Source: Azadirachta indica (taxonomy: Eukaryota; Streptophyta; Magnoliopsida; Sapindales; Meliaceae). From it: 64,000 nt of DNA. The notes under the pieces were generated by a model. The model ran no database searches and was not told the origin of the DNA. It saw only the letters and a program-made list of their open reading frames with translations. The DNA lies in NCBI GenBank assembly GCA_022749755.1, contig CM040453.1, positions 10,487,368 to 10,551,367 on the forward strand, given 5' to 3'. Of the stretch, positions 22,801 to 37,132 are shown piece after piece. The number at the start of each line of letters is the position of its first letter. Position 1 is the stretch's first letter. Both the position numbers and the translations under genes were made by a program.

Positions 22801-23305
22801 TATACAGATTATAAGTTTGAGACAAAGTTAGCTATTGATGTATGCTTCGGCTAGGATCCCGGTCAGGTTAAAATAAGGATTCGCTTATGGAAAAAAAAAT
22901 GCAAATAAATGTCTATGGATGACTGCAACTCATTCCATACTAATGCTATTTGCTTTTTGTACATTAATTAATTAATTAATTAATTAATAAAAATATGTTA
23001 CTACCTTAGTCCATCCAAGAATATCTGTATTTCGAACTTTTTTTTCAACAACGAAAATTGTATCTTAGCATGAACTTTTTAATTAAATATGACAAAAGTA
23101 CGTGCCAAAATATATTTATATCCACTAAGAAAAGGAAAAGAAAGAGTGACGAGAGTGGTGTATCAATGAAGAAAATAAAAGAAAATACTTTAATACAATA
23201 ATTGTACTGTGGCGTCAAGCATCATTCATACATTAATAAGGATATTTCATTCGCATACATTCAGTATCACTCGTTTCACTCATGTTTTCGAATCAAATAG
23301 TACAA
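19852..23305. other. Diverged section between block A relic and SRA pseudogene, copy 1
   Basis: It shows several open stretches that survive in copy 2: 19976-20182 (minus), 21191-21457 (plus) and 22349-22594 (minus). None has a recognisable domain. A minus ORF at 21751-21942 is broken by one base in copy 2. There is a GC-richer patch at 21520-21620 and a TTAA-type microsatellite at 22965-22987. The last 200 bp is the 3' flank of the SRA pseudogene. Confidence 0.45.
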
Positions 23306-23940
23306 CTATTTTGCCCTTAGCATGAACTTAAAAACTAGTTTATCGAATGGCCCTTCTTCATTCCAATAATCATCCACAAAGAACAAGTCATCATAAACAT
23401 AAATGACATTGGAAGAACCATTACATATTTTACGAATAACCCTCGCAGGAGTTTTTGCCTCTATACTATTCTTTAAAGCCAGATTTCCTCTTTCAAGCTT
23501 TTGATCTTCCATTTCGGTCTATTTGCTATCTTTGGATTTCCTTCTTGACCTGAATAAATCAATACATCACGAGACTTTGCGTCATTAGGATAACGTCCCA
23601 AATTAACAACACTTGTTGCCAATAATTTTCCACCCACGGCTGTCATATAGTCTATACCAGAGGAAAAAAGATGATGAAGACCAATCACATTTAATTCACT
23701 CATCCATTGAAACTTATCACCCTCTTCTACTCCAGGGATTGAACCTAATCTATTGCTTGTGTTAATCCATTTTCCTTTACTTCGGAGAACCCTTGCTGCC
23801 TTCAAAAGAATTTTACAGTTTCCTTACACAATCCTGATGACTTTTCTGCTGCATGCTCTTGCTTGATCTTGTAAAACATCTCCTGAAACAAATTCAAAGT
23901 CTCCTTCACCTTATAACGTTCAAAATCAATTTCTGATTGT

Positions 23941-24159
23941 AAATGAGCAAGATAAAGGATTTAAAGGCTTTCTCCGGAATCAGCGTCCGAAAGTTAGTGT
24001 TGTTCGTACGTTTCCAGAAGGATGTGGACCGCTGGCCAGAGAGATTGACCACCATCACCAAGCCAAACCATTGGAGAAGACCACCACTTTACCGAGCTCT
24101 GCGCCTAAGAAATGCCCTCCTCGAAGAAATTTGAAAGCATTGGCTGTAAGAAGAGATTT
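23941..24159. repeat. Inverted repeat, left arm, copy 2
   Basis: Identical in arrangement to 552-770. It pairs with 24196-24414 across a spacer of about 36 bp. Confidence 0.95.
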
Positions 24160-24195
24160 TTCTCTTTTGAACTTTGATTCCCACACCCATAAGGA

Positions 24196-24414
24196 AAATC
24201 TCTTCTTACAGACAATGCGTTCAAATTTCTTTGAGGAGGGTATTTCTTAGGCGCAGAGCTCGGTAAAGTGCTGGTCTTCTCCAGTGGTTTGGCTTGGTGA
24301 TGGTGGTCAATCTCTCTGGCCAGCGGTCCACATCCTTCTGGAAACGTACGAACAACACTAACTTTCGGACACTGATTCCGGAGAAACCCATTAAATCCTT
24401 TATCTTGGTCATTT
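24196..24414. repeat. Inverted repeat, right arm, copy 2
   Basis: Counterpart of 808-1026. The inverted repeat is preserved in both recent copies with no additional decay visible between the arms. Confidence 0.95.
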
Positions 24415-24437
24415 ACAAGTGGATTTAATGAAGCCAT

Positions 24438-26839
24438 TTTAAATTGACCGACAATCTCAATACGAAAGCAGAGTATCGCTTTTGCATACATATACACATA
24501 TGTGTATGTATGCATTCAACAAACCAAAAACGTGTTAGTTATTTGTCCATTAGCACATTTACATCAATTGAGTTTTGACATTATTAGTGAATACGAAATC
24601 AATTCGGTTTTGTTAGTTCATTACATTAATTAAAATTTGTATAATTAAACTTCACATTCATTAAACAATTAATGATTATAACACAGTAAATTCCTACCAC
24701 ACATAGAGGAAGAGAGAGAGTTGTTAGGTGAATGTCAATGTAACTTGTTAATTCAACTAAGAGTTGTACTATCTTTTGAAATAGGTTCCAAATTAAGAAA
24801 TATATAATATAAATACTAAGTTTTAAAATTCAATTACATATCTATATTTTACAATTAAAAGTTAAACTTCAATATTTATAATTTCTCTTCTCAAAATAAT
24901 TAATTATATTACAATGTAATAAGTTTAAGTGTATATTACAATGTAAACTCATTTATATGATTGATCAAAGAACGAATGATAATACATGAAATAAAAGTGT
25001 ATTATTAATTTTATAACTTCTTATTTTAACTTTAAATTTTATGAATATTATATTTTATTACAATTTTTCATTAAATTTTGTTCTATTAACTGCCAATTTC
25101 AATTTACAAGGTATACATTACATTGGTAGGTTTATCTTTGATTTAGAAACATTGAAATTTAATAGTTTCAAAATAATTGTATGTATGATATCATTTTTAT
25201 ATAGTTTAAAAATTTTATAAAATGATAGGTTTATATAGTATATAAATATTAATAAGGAATTGATTATAATTAATATATCGAAAAATCTATGTCAATTCAT
25301 GTTAATTTATTTACATATGCGCATATAAATAAATTAATCTATCAAAAAGTTTGGCTGTACAGATTCCGAAAGTAGTAGAGAAGTTGGTGCCATGTTTTAC
25401 AGGGATTTGCTTGGAGGTGAATGACATGAAGGAAGATCTGTTTCTGATAAAGAATATCAACGAGCTGACTGAAATTTTGTTGCAGCAAACTCTGGAGAAA
25501 TTTAAGGTAATTGTTGCAATTTTCGTTGGTGAAGCCTATCCTGTTTGAAGGAAGGAAATGATTGGTGAGTTTGGAGATAGTATGTAAGGATAGATGGCAG
25601 CTACTAAAATCAAAATTAGCGTATTTTTTATTTTTTAATTTTGTTATTATATTATTTTGTATTTTCATTTCTTAGATTTTTTTGTTGAAAAATAGAAACA
25701 TTAAAGAAAGAGTATAGTTAAGGTAAATTTATTTTAACGTTTAATCAGCTCCTTAAAATTAATCTTAATATTAACGATATTACTATTAAGAAAAAGTTTC
25801 TGTGAAGTTTTACAATTTTTTTATTTATATATAATTTTTATAAATTTTGGGGAGATATATAAAAACACCGTTCATTTATTATTTTATAAAAGTTCTTATA
25901 CATATATGTGTGTGTGTTCGAAATGGGCCAAAAGTCACTCTAAAATCAAGTCTATTGAGTTGGAGTAGCAAATAAGAGAGTTTTGGCCCAAAAAGAGACA
26001 AAAAGAAAAACAGGGGAAACTCAAATTTTTATAAATTTGGTCTGTCTTTTCAAATCAACAAAGGTGTCTTTTCAAATTTTAGAGAGAGGCTGGGTTTCAA
26101 GGTTGAGATTTGCTTGCAAGGTTCAAATCAACAAGGCCTCTTTTCCCCGACCGCCCCAATTTCTTATTTTCAAATTCAAATTTTGTTTGATTAAATTACT
26201 TCAATATTCATTTTATTTACTAAATAATTATAAAAGTTATATAACTTTATTTTACTCAAATAAGTCCTTCAAAAAAGTTGATAAATTTTTAATTTAATCA
26301 ATTAAGTCTCTTCTTATTATTTAGAGAGATCTTCAATTTAATCAATCTTTAAAAAAGTTTAAATTTATTTCTTAATAAAGAAATTTACTAAAATAATTGA
26401 AAACTAATAAAATTAAATAATTGTTAATAATTAAATTTACAAAAATAAATTTTGATAAAATAAAAATAATAAATTAATGTCAAACAAAATAATAATTTGT
26501 AATTAATGAATTTATCGTTATAATATAATAATATAAGATTTATAAACAAATAAATTCTTAAAGATTTTTCTCTATAGATTTCATTTTCTTATTTACCAAA
26601 CAAAATAATATTATGTAAAATTATCAAAAAATAAAAACTTTAATGTTAATTGAATAAATTTTTCTAACTTTATCAATTAATCTATTTAAAAATTATATCA
26701 TAATTTACTACTGCAATTATTTATTTTTTTTTTTATTTATATAGATTAATAAAAAAAAATATTATAGTAAATTTATCAATCAAAATTAATATTTTGTTCT
26801 AAAATTTTATTATTAGCTATAATATTTTATATAAATTTA
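24438..26839. other. Copy 2 counterpart of 1050-3440
   Basis: It contains the exon-like fragment at 25351-25548 (plus) and the GC-richer patch at about 25920-26160. No further gene was seen. Confidence 0.5.
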
Positions 26840-27169
26840 TTAATTAAATTGGTAATTATTATCATTTATCATTTTTAAAATTTCACATTTGTATTCATCT
26901 TTAAATGAAGTTAAAATTTTTATTTCAGTCGTAGATATAAATTTTTTTTTCATTATCTCGGTAATTTCAATTTTTCTTTTTGATTTTATTGTAATTAGGT
27001 GTCTGTAATATAATCTATATGTGTTGGAAACCTCTAAATTAAAATTAATTATCAAACATACTTTTTCTGTTACATTTTCTGCTAACTTTTGTTTTTGAGT
27101 TTTGTCGATCAGTGCATTGCCAATACATGATGGCTTATAAAGGCTCTTTATTCCATTGATTGTGGACAA
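26840..27169 (-). other. Short conserved ORF of unknown function, copy 2
   Basis: Same 109-codon ORF as 3444-3773, with identical translation. It is followed by dispersed block member 1' (27185-27352) and blocks A1' and A2' (about 27585-27875 and 28055-28345). Confidence 0.35.
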
Positions 27170-27584
27170 AATTATCCCTTTAAAACAGGAAATTTGGCTT
27201 TAAAGAAGTTTTCTTAAAATTTTATACTATGATTCTATTCAACCTAACGATAAAGATAACTAACTAATGAGACGGTTTTATTAAATGTTAATTTGAATTA
27301 TATAAGTACATTTATAATTCTTTTCTTAAAATAGAGAGTTTGTCAAAATTCAGTACATCAATGCATACGTTAACTAGTTATTTATATTGATTTGAAAAAT
27401 CAACCAAATTATTATATAGATGTGGTGAATTCTTGACCATTACTTATCCTTTGATGATAATAGATTTTATTTAATATTCATTAATTATAATTATATATAA
27501 GCATTTATTTGCAGGAGTTGATGCACTAATTAGTACATCAATTAATGACAAAATTTTAAAATCAACCAGTTTAGTTTACGGCCT

Positions 27585-30500
27585 TACATCAATTAATTTT
27601 AAAAAAATAAATGTGTTTTCTTTTGCAAAACGAAATTTCACTCACAATTATATTTATCTTTAAAAGAAGTTCAAATCTTTATTATAAACATAAATACAAA
27701 ATTTTCTTTTATTATTTCAGTAATTTCAATTTTTTTAATTTAGTTTATAGTAGTGAAAATGAGCAAACGACAACTAGACCTATGTAGGATAGTTTGCGTG
27801 ATATGTTGTAGTCATTTATTCTATGGACATTTGCATTTAATTTTTTTAGTTGGCATTTATTTGGATTTAAGAAAAAATTTAGTCAAAGAAAGTTAAATTT
27901 ATTTGTTTTTCTTTCAATTAATGCAACCTCATCAATTAATATTCAATATTCTATAATTCGTACTAAAAAAAATTAAGCATGCAATAAAAGAGTTAAAAAA
28001 ATGTCGCTATCAAGTTGTCAATTATTTTATCAAAATTTAATTTAAAAAAATTTAGTTTACGGCCTTACATCAATTAATTTTAAAAAATAACTATGATTCT
28101 TTTGTAAAACGAAATTTCACTTTAAATTATACTCATCTTTAAAAGAAGTTGAAATCTTTCTTATAAATATAAATACAAAATTTTCTTTTATTATTTCAGT
28201 AATTTTAATTTTTTTATTTTTAGTCTATAGTAGTAAAAATGAGCAAACGACAACTAGACCTATGTAGGATAGTCTGTGTGATATGTTGTAGTCATTTATT
28301 ATATGGACATTTGCATTTAATTTTGTTAATTGACATTTATTTAGATTTGATGTGATATCTTTCTGTATGCAATTTCATACGAATCGTATAAATGAACTAA
28401 ATGATGATTAATGAAAAGGGAATAACCATTAGAGGTGTCCCCGCCCCATGTGAATGAGCATGAATTTGCAGTAAATTCTGGTGAATAAGGATATGTTGAA
28501 CAGTTTCTATCATGAATGCAAATGCATAATTTAGAAAAGGATGTTTTCTAAAAGTTTTAAGTTTCTTGTTTTATCTTTGTGAATATAAAAATTATTTTTT
28601 CTAATTTTCAAGACTCTAGAGGCTGAGAGAAACAAGAGGAACTTGTTAATAATTAATTGAAAAATAATATGTAATATGAAATCTTAATAATTAATTGAGT
28701 AATTGATAAAAGAAATAATAATAACAACAAGATTTAATTTATTCCATAACAAAAGATTAATCTCAATAATAAGATTTAACAACCTATTAGTATGAGACGC
28801 ACGGCAATTTATTAATTTAGATTGATTATTATTGAATTCGACGCATTCTCAAAAATAACAAAGCGCCAACAAATATTTGCCTGCGTTGATAGTTTAGAAA
28901 GAAAGGAATTAAACTCCAACTTAATTAATTTATTAATATATCAATTGGAGTTAGAAAAATTTTATTTTTTGTCTCTTACTTTACAAGAAGAGAGAAAATC
29001 AATTAAATGCAAAAAATAAAAAATTATTTTCCTGCAACGTGCAAGAGATTTCAGAAATTTCTTTTAAAATTAAGTCAATCGAATGATTTGTTATGAAGAA
29101 AATTAACAAAAATCATGAGGATTAGCCATCTTATGACAATTAGAGTAGGTGGAATTAATTTGCCAAAATTGCATTGAGTACTGGGAATATTGATGTAAAT
29201 GCTGGTATCAATTAAAAGTTAAATACTCTACATATTTGTATTACGTTAGACTTTATGACAAATTTATTTAAATAACTTTATGTAATGTAAGATACCATAC
29301 ATTTCGTAATGAAAATTACCAAATAAGTATTTAAATTGGTTCTAATTTTATATGATTAGCTGAAACTTTTTACATCTGTAATTTTAAACTTTTAAGCTTA
29401 TTTTTCAATTTTTAATGAAAGTTTTTATAAAAACGTACCTTCTGCAAATAATTTAGAAAACGTCCAACCAAATATATTTCATACTAGTATTTTTATTTTT
29501 TAAAAATGCAACCAAAATAACGTGTAAATTATCCCAAACCCTTCAATTTATTTTCTAAATTTTAATTCATCTCTCTGATTTGTGTACTATTTTTAACGTC
29601 TTTATGCTAAGGCATGGCTATATTTTTAAGAGAAGTCTAAATATAATTATTTTAATATTTAAAAAAGTTGTTTGTTTTTTAAATTATCTAAATATTTGTT
29701 AAAAAAATTTAATGCAGTTGAGTAAAATGTTTCAACATACATTTGAATAAGTGAATTTTTAAATAAGGTTAATATTTTTATTTTTTTAATACTATTACCA
29801 TTTTATTAATTTATTTATTAACAAATTAAAATTCTATCTAACCCATTTTTCTTTTACATTTATCGCTTTTCTTTGTTTGGTTTTTTAGGTGAAATTCAAA
29901 AGATTCAAAAAATTTAGAAGTTTCCTTAAAATTTTAGACAATCGATTCTATTCAATCTAACGATAAAGATAGCTAACTTACAAGTTGGTTTTATTAAATG
30001 CTAATTAGAATTATATAAGTACATTTATTAAATTTTTCTCTTAAAATAGAGAGTTTGTCAAAATTTGTAATTAAGATTTTAGAAAAAAATAATTTCACCC
30101 TTTAGAGAATCAAAATGAAGGCACTGTTGGTTCCTCAGAAATAACTTCTTTATATGTAATTTTGTGAATATGGATTGAAAATTATTGCAGCCAATAAATA
30201 AATATTACTTGAGTAATTAATTATGAGATTGATGTTAATTGTCATTATTTGCAACTAATAAGATCTCATCAGTTTGTATTTAATTTAATAGGAATTACTT
30301 TGATAATTTTTCTTCTCTTTTCTTCATTAATATTTTAAACTTAAATTAAACCTAAATGCATTCGTGGTTTCATTTCTCTGTTGATAGTTTAGAAAACAAG
30401 AAAATTAATCACTAAATTTCATCAGCCTAATCCCACATGTATTTTTTTGCGCTGAACACATGTAATGTATATTTCTGCTCAACCAGAAAGAAGAAGATGA

Positions 30501-32730
30501 AGAAGAAGAAGAAGGAAAAAAAAAAAAAAAAAAGGCAGCCCACATGTATGATTTAGATATAACTGGATTACAACATGACCTCAAATTTAACCATTTATCA
30601 CAGCCACTGAAATGAATACTTGCAATATAACTATCGAATTTATAAAACTTATTCAAAAATTTTCTACTACTTCAGATCATTAATTTTCATTAATTATTAT
30701 ATATATATATATATTGAAGTTTCTTTCTCTACCTATAGGTGCATTGAGAATTGAAAAGGGTTCTTGGCTTTTAAAGTGCTTTGCTTTTCTTTGTACCAGG
30801 TAGAAAAGAAAATAAATTCAACAATTTAATCACCAATCTTAAGAATGTGGAGTTTAACTATAGAAATTTTAATTAATGTAATTAAACAATTAGCAAATCC
30901 TAATTGATTTCATTTTCAATAATTAATGTAATTAACCAGTTAACTGGTAAAGAGCAGGATTCTCCTTCATTGGATGTGTTTTTCTTGTTAAATATAACTT
31001 TTGAGAATTAGAATAATATGAAGTGACTAATCCTCCCAAGAACAAGAGGTTTTCTCATTAAAATTTAAAATAATTTTCTTTGTTTTATCGCTTAAAAAAT
31101 ATGCCCGCCACATTTCATGATGAAATATAAAAGTTTTAGAAAGATTAAAATAATTCTTTCTTTCTTTCATGAATTTAATTATTGTTATAATCTGGTAAAA
31201 TCCTTTTTCTCTCTCTTTTTTCCTCTAGAGCTTTGGTTTATTTTCCATTTACTTAAAGGGATCGTAAAATTTTAAACCATTCATTTTATTTAACCTAATG
31301 ATAGAGATAGTTGACTAATAAGATGCTTCTATTAAATGTTAATTTGAATTATACAAGTATATTCATTAATTCTTTTCTTAAAATGGAGAGTTTGTCAGAA
31401 TTATAATTAGGTTTTTGAAATAAATTGATATTGAATCATGCAATGCAGTGGTAATTAAGTATATACGTTAAATGTTATGTAAATTGAGTTGAAAAAACAT
31501 CAAAGTTATTATATGTGGCTAAGTCTTAGCCATTACTTATCTTTTAGTGATGATCGATTGTAATTAATACTCATTAATTATAATTATCTACAAGCATTTA
31601 TTCCTATTGGTTGATGCATTTAATTTCATTAATTATTACACAATTCATATTAAAATATTATCATTGATAAACTAAACAAGCTTGAAATAAATGATAAATT
31701 GAAAAAATTACGAAAAATATTGTTCTTATTGTATTATTTATTTCTCAATTATTTTTAAAATTTTAATGAATCTTCTAGAAAAGTTTTTAATTAATTACAT
31801 AATAAATTAAATTTGAACATAGAATAGATTACATAAAATATGAATGCAAAATAGGGATGTGTAACAAAAAAAAATTATTTTGCATTTCTATAACAAGTAG
31901 AAAGAGATAAAATTGAAAAATCATTAATGTTTATGCTTGGGAATATTATTATTATTGTTGTTGTTGTTGTTGTAACTAATAGATAAAATAATTCTTTTTA
32001 TGATAATTGATTGATGTGATACAGGTCACTAAAGAATACATTTACAGTAATTAGCAATTTTTATATTTTTATTGGCGAATATATTTATAATCCCTAAAAA
32101 CTACTATAAACTAACAGAACAGGAAATAAATGTTTCCACTTTAATAGTTAGTCTCTGGTATATAAATTGTTTGGAATGCGTCAGAAAAAGCAAGAAAAAA
32201 AGGACGAAATTGTCATGATGAAAAACACATATCTTTACTTTTTTTTTTTAATAAAGTACAGGAATGCAAATGTCCTTATCTATTATTTTTAATTGTTAAA
32301 TAACTATTATTGTAATAAGAAAAAATCTTATTTTTTTTAAATTAAGAATTTAATCAATATTTTTAAAATTATGCGACTAATCAATCTATTAAGTCAAATT
32401 TTTAGGAACTTAGAAGTTCTTTACATACTATTATATACAAATTTTACATGATATAATAGTACTATTTCAATGTAAATATAAAATCGATGAAAATAAATTA
32501 ACTTTATGACAATTATACAAAAATATCATATTAGTTTATATAAATTTTGTAGAAAATTTGTATCTCTAACACTATTTTAAACTTATTTTGAATTTTATTT
32601 TTTCACAAAATGCCATTCAATTTATATTATTCATTAATTACTTTCATGCATATTATACGTTAGGCTTAATAAATTTCGCGTGAGTTTTGCATTTGAGGAA
32701 ATGAAACTTTGTCAAATACATACACCTATA
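27585..32730. other. Copy 2 counterpart of 4190-9330
   Basis: It holds blocks A1'/A2', dispersed members 2' (29926-30066) and 3' (31257-31405), the GAA/poly-A tract (30486-30534) and the TTG microsatellite (31945-31972). I see no gene. A serine/phenylalanine-rich open frame at 30405-30656 is only the GAA tract read backwards. Confidence 0.55.
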
Positions 32731-32736
32731 AAGTTA

Positions 32737-33727
32737 TTAGTAAAAGGGGTGAGATGAGAATTTGACTAAACGTTGGAAAAGGAAAAAATTTTGTGTTCCC
32801 AAAGGATCATATGTTGAGATATCCGGAGTCTATTAAATACAAAATCCTAACATCTATAACTTTTATGCTCAATATGATACCCCATAAAGGAGAATAGAAG
32901 AGCCTTGAGTTGTAATTTTGCATGCTCATGAGGTTAAAGGAGAGCAACATACGCATGACAAAAAATCTTTAGAAGATTATAATGAGGAGAAATCCTATAC
33001 AATCATTCGTTAAGAAAATGATTAGCAATAATTAAGAAAGGAATGCAATTAATAATGTAGTTGGCTGTAAGAGCGACTTTCTCCCAAAAATGCTCTAGAT
33101 AAAAGGTCAAAATAATGAGTGCACAAATTATTTCAATGATGTGTTTGTGTTTGCATTTAGCTATATCATTTTATTGGGATGTGTCAAAGTAAGATCGAAG
33201 ATGAAAAGTGCCATTACTTTAATAAATTCTATAGCTTTATCAGTGCAAAAAAAAAAAAAAAAAAAACTTTAATATACAACAACAAAATTGTGTTTGAATC
33301 ATTTTAGTAAAATCATGATAAATTTTAGTCAACTCTAATTTGGGTTATAAGATAAATGCAAGTATAATGAGAATAATAATTTATGAAAATAACAAAATAC
33401 TTGAAGCCTTCACAGTAGCAAGTGTCTCCAAATATCATAATAAATTAAATTAAACGAAGCATGAGAAAGAGAGTCATTATTATTGAAAGATAAAACAATA
33501 TGTCTTGCTAAACGACAAGAGAAACAATCAACTTTGTAAAGTAATACAGTACCCAAAACAATGTTAGAAGTTAGTGAACGAAAAAAACCGAGTAACAAAT
33601 GGTCTAGTAGAGAATGCTAAGACTTAGGGAAAGAGCAGAAGTGATAGAGGCAACAGACTAAAGAATGAGTGATAATTGAGCGAAAGATGAAAACTGATAA
33701 GCTTGGATAGACGTCTAACTTTACGAC
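32737..33727 (-). mobile_element. Ty1/copia integrase relic, copy 2
   Basis: Same fragments as 9340-10330: CRLARHIVLSFNNNDSLS then YYDIWR near 33410-33598, and the FWEKVALTANYIINCIP stretch near 33060. It shares the same stops, so the decay predates the recent duplication. Confidence 0.8.
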
Positions 33728-34640
33728 CTATCCTAATCAACTGACATTTCTTAAAATACTACATATAACATACAAATGCGGTAAAAAAAAAAAAAAACAT
33801 GAAGATTAGGATCACACAATTGACTAATAGACAAAAAGGTTGAGAGTGAGATTGGAATTAGAGAAATTAGATAAAATGACATGACCTAAATGACTAAACG
33901 TTGATAGTAAATCTATTTATAGTCTTAATAACAGGTAAATTAGGGAAGTAGATTTACAAGAAAAAAATAGTAGAATCTACAATTACATGATTATTATTAG
34001 AAACTTCTTGAATGCATATCTCTTTGCTATATATGTTAACTTTTATACCATATAATACCTAATTGATTCGTTTTATCATATATGTTTAATTAAATATAAA
34101 AAACTCATAAAAGCTTATTGATTCATTTGTAATAATTAATATCGTGATATTGATACTTTAGGTAGCGAATTTTAAGACAAATATTAAGATAATCTTTTAA
34201 AAAAAAAGAAAAAATTTTTAAAATATAAACTAATTAACATTAATATCAAAAAAATATTGGCTTTATTTGCTATCCCTAATTACGGCTACAAAAAAACTTA
34301 TTTCTTTATAGTGATAGGGTTGTTACAATTTTAATTTTTATATATCTAATAAATTTAGAAGGTTGTCCATTTTTTAACTTTTTGACATAGTAAAAGTCAC
34401 TTATTTTTACTGTAAAAATGTAGAAAAATATTTTAAAAATTAAATTTTTTGTGTCAATTTACTTACATATATATACATATATATATTCTATATGTTGATT
34501 CAATTAGTACAAGAGGTGTAAGTCCAAACTTCACGCATAATAAGTGGAGGGAGATTAGGTTACTTGTAATATTTATAAAAGAAATAATAAATTTATTTTT
34601 ATTTTATCACACGGTCTAAAAATTATTTTATACACATAAG

Positions 34641-35805
34641 TCATTGACAAATACCAACTATAATTTGATTGAAAACCCATGTATTTGCAGCTTGGGTATA
34701 ATTTATATTATCCAAGCTAATAAATTTGAAAGGGTTTGGGCAACCACCTCCAAATACGTGAGTTTCATTATTGCTTTCTTCGCAAAGCACAGCAGTTGGA
34801 TTCTGCTTATCTCCACTGCAGCAATAATCAAACGGATCCTCGAATCCTGCATCCATCCATAAATAAATATTATTAACTTTTAATATATATATATATTGAC
34901 TTCACAATATAATACATATAAAAAAGAATGTATAAATCAATACTCAAATTTCTTGCTTTGCTGATCAATGCATATTTTGCAGCATAAATATCAACATATT
35001 TGATTGCAGCCCCTATCAATTTTGTCTTCAATGTGTTTATTTTTTTTTAAGCTATTTGTTGAATTCTAACGCAACGTCGTTGTAAGATTTGACGCAACCA
35101 ACTTCATCGTGTAATGTTGAACTTCGATTAGGGATAACATAAAATGGCAAGCATCCTACAAGCCCTGTGTTATGTATCCAAAATGTTCGCCCTCCATGGT
35201 CTTGTTGATATATATTCTGAAAGTTATAACAGATTTGTTAATTATGATATTTTCGATAAATAATTTTTATAATTAATCACTTAGTGCTAATACTTACCTT
35301 TAGGGGTGGGCAGAAAAACCGATCTAAATCGAACCAGATCAGAATTTACGAGTCAGTCTGGTGTTTTATGCAATTCGGTCCAGTTCGGTTTTTAAACTAA
35401 GAAATTTGAAATTTTCGTTCCAATTTCGGTTTTAGTCCAAAAATCCGGATCGGACCGAAAATATTATTTTTTAATATGTTTTCATCTAAACTACGTCGTT
35501 TTATTGTATTTTCGTAAAATGACGTCCTTTAATGAAATGAAAATTTTTTTTAAAAAAAATATTTTTATTCAAAAACCAAACTAACTTGAAAATCGAACCG
35601 ATCGATTCGGTTTTATTTCAATTCTAACATATAATCGGTTCGGTCCGATCCTGCTCAAAAATTTGAAACCCGAAATTTTCAGGTTCGGTTCGATTATTTA
35701 AAATTTCGAACCGAACCAAACCGTGCCCACCTCTACTTACCTTAATAGATGAAGCCAATTGATCAATAATGCCGCAATTATTAGGCGAATTTGATGCAAA
35801 CTCTC
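34641..35805 (-). pseudogene. GDSL esterase/lipase pseudogene, 3' half, copy 2
   Basis: Exon pieces are at about 35805-35741, 35216-34944 and 34846-34641. Unlike copy 1, the last exon stays in frame to its stop (FISLDNINYTQAANTWVFNQ). However, the family's catalytic D-x-x-H has become D-N-I-N, so the histidine is lost. The TAG in the middle exon is shared with copy 1. The 5' half is absent. Confidence 0.85.
35301..35735. mobile_element. hAT-type MITE at the GDSL splice donor, copy 2
   Basis: 435 bp with the same terminal repeats and the same 8-bp CTTACCTT duplication (35293-35300 and 35736-35743) as copy 1. Confidence 0.88.
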
Positions 35806-35880
35806 TAAAAGAATTTCCTTTTTAATAAGATTATTTTGCCTAATATCAAAAGTATATAGATCCTTTACGAAATTCTCAAT

Positions 35881-35946
35881 TCCTGAAAATTTGGCTCTCT
35901 TTTCCTGAAAATTTGGCTCTCTTTTCCTGAAAATTTAGCTCTCTTT
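35881..35946. repeat. Tandem repeat, 3 x 22 bp, copy 2
   Basis: Same as 12479-12544. Confidence 0.9.
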
Positions 35947-37132
35947 GTCTCATTCTTGGCTGATTAGGAGAATAAGCTGCGAAGAATCATATATAAAATT
36001 TAACCTTTCCTCTTTAGAATCATGCCTCTCTTTTGCTCATCTCATTTTCTTGTTTTTCTTGTTCTTACTTTGTCTCCAAATTAGAATTAGAAGGAAGAAT
36101 TTTTATAAAAGCAAAATATGTCATTCAATTTTGATGTGAAATTGAATAAGGATAAGTTTTGGTAATTTTAACAAATAAATTACTAATTTTATTTGCTTTT
36201 TAATTTTATGCAAGTCCGTATTGTAAGCTTATTTCTTGTAAATAATAAAAATATGTGTTTATATATTATTTTATAAAAACTTTGGGAATCTATTTATTAT
36301 TTCATTTGAATGTTTTAATCGAATTAATCTAACAAAAAATTAAATATTGACTTTGACATTGTAAATGCAGTTAATCTCATATTTATTGGTCTATTAATTT
36401 CTACCTAATCCCACATGTACATGGCTTTTTCATTTTTTCTTTTTTTTTTGTTAAATTAATTAATTATACATTTATTTTATTATTAGAAACCTCTTGAATG
36501 CAAGAAATTTCCATTGATATATTGATTTTTGTGCCGCTACAAAAGAGGCATTTTTTAATTTATTTATAAATTTTTATTTTTACACAAGTTTTTAAATAAG
36601 AGTATTTTCTTTAAAAAATCTATTATTTTAAATGATAAATTTTAATTAATTGTTTCATAAAGCCGTTTTAAATTAAATGAGAATTGTAGTATACTCCTAA
36701 GTCAACCACTTGTTAGCATAGAGTCACTTTCAAAATTAAATAACCCACGCTACAAAAAGAACATAGAGGAACAAAATACAAATTACACTCTCTTGGATGT
36801 GGTTGAGTTTATTAATTGAAACATTTATATGTATATTTATATCCGTGTCTTAGAGAGAAGAATTAATGAATTAAGATTCCACATAAAATCTCATGAATTT
36901 ATTTCAAGTTATTTTCAAAGTCCCAATATCAATTAATAAACCCATGTCCTTTATGTTTCAAATCAATTTTATTTAGAAATTTGAGCGCATAATAGATATA
37001 TTATAAAAGTTATTTTTTTAATTAATTTATAAATTTTTTCTTATTTTTATTCAATATTTAGAATACATTTTTATCATTGTTTTAATTTTATAATAAACAT
37101 ACTAAATAGGAAAAAAAATACAGATTAGCATT

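Larger units (their letters stand above)
1..23392. repeat. Tandem segmental duplication, copy 1
   Basis: This segment is repeated almost base for base starting at 23393. Landmarks recur in the same order and strand with an offset of 23.39-23.41 kb: SRA pseudogene, copia relic, GDSL pseudogene, MITE and inverted SRA relic. Up to about 19.84 kb the two copies differ mainly in homopolymer and microsatellite length plus rare substitutions; from there to 23.39 kb substitutions become frequent. The window begins inside the unit, so its true left edge is unknown. Confidence 0.95.
23306..24437 (-). pseudogene. SRA/YDG-domain (SUVH5/6-like) pseudogene, copy 2, complete span
   Basis: The start Met would be at 24435-24437 and the stop at 23306-23308. 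The N-terminal part reads well for about 100 codons, including KVSVVRTFPEGCGPLARE and the second DFPYGCG motif. It then runs into the inverted segment 23941-24159, which replaces the coiled linker start. The SRA part is readable in two frames: 23473-23805 (GVEEGDKFQW, GIDYM, DVLIYSG) and 23306-23512 (DQKLERGNLALKNS to FKFMLR). The frames are separated by a one-base deletion near 23520. The family's YDG triplet is changed to YDD, and five codons near the C-terminus (RFNVG of the intact gene) are missing. It is a clear pseudogene. Confidence 0.92.

Noticed and set aside
30405..30656. Ser/Phe-rich ORF on the minus strand
   Set aside because: It is the GAA and poly-A simple repeat read in reverse. 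The same region in copy 1 is not open.
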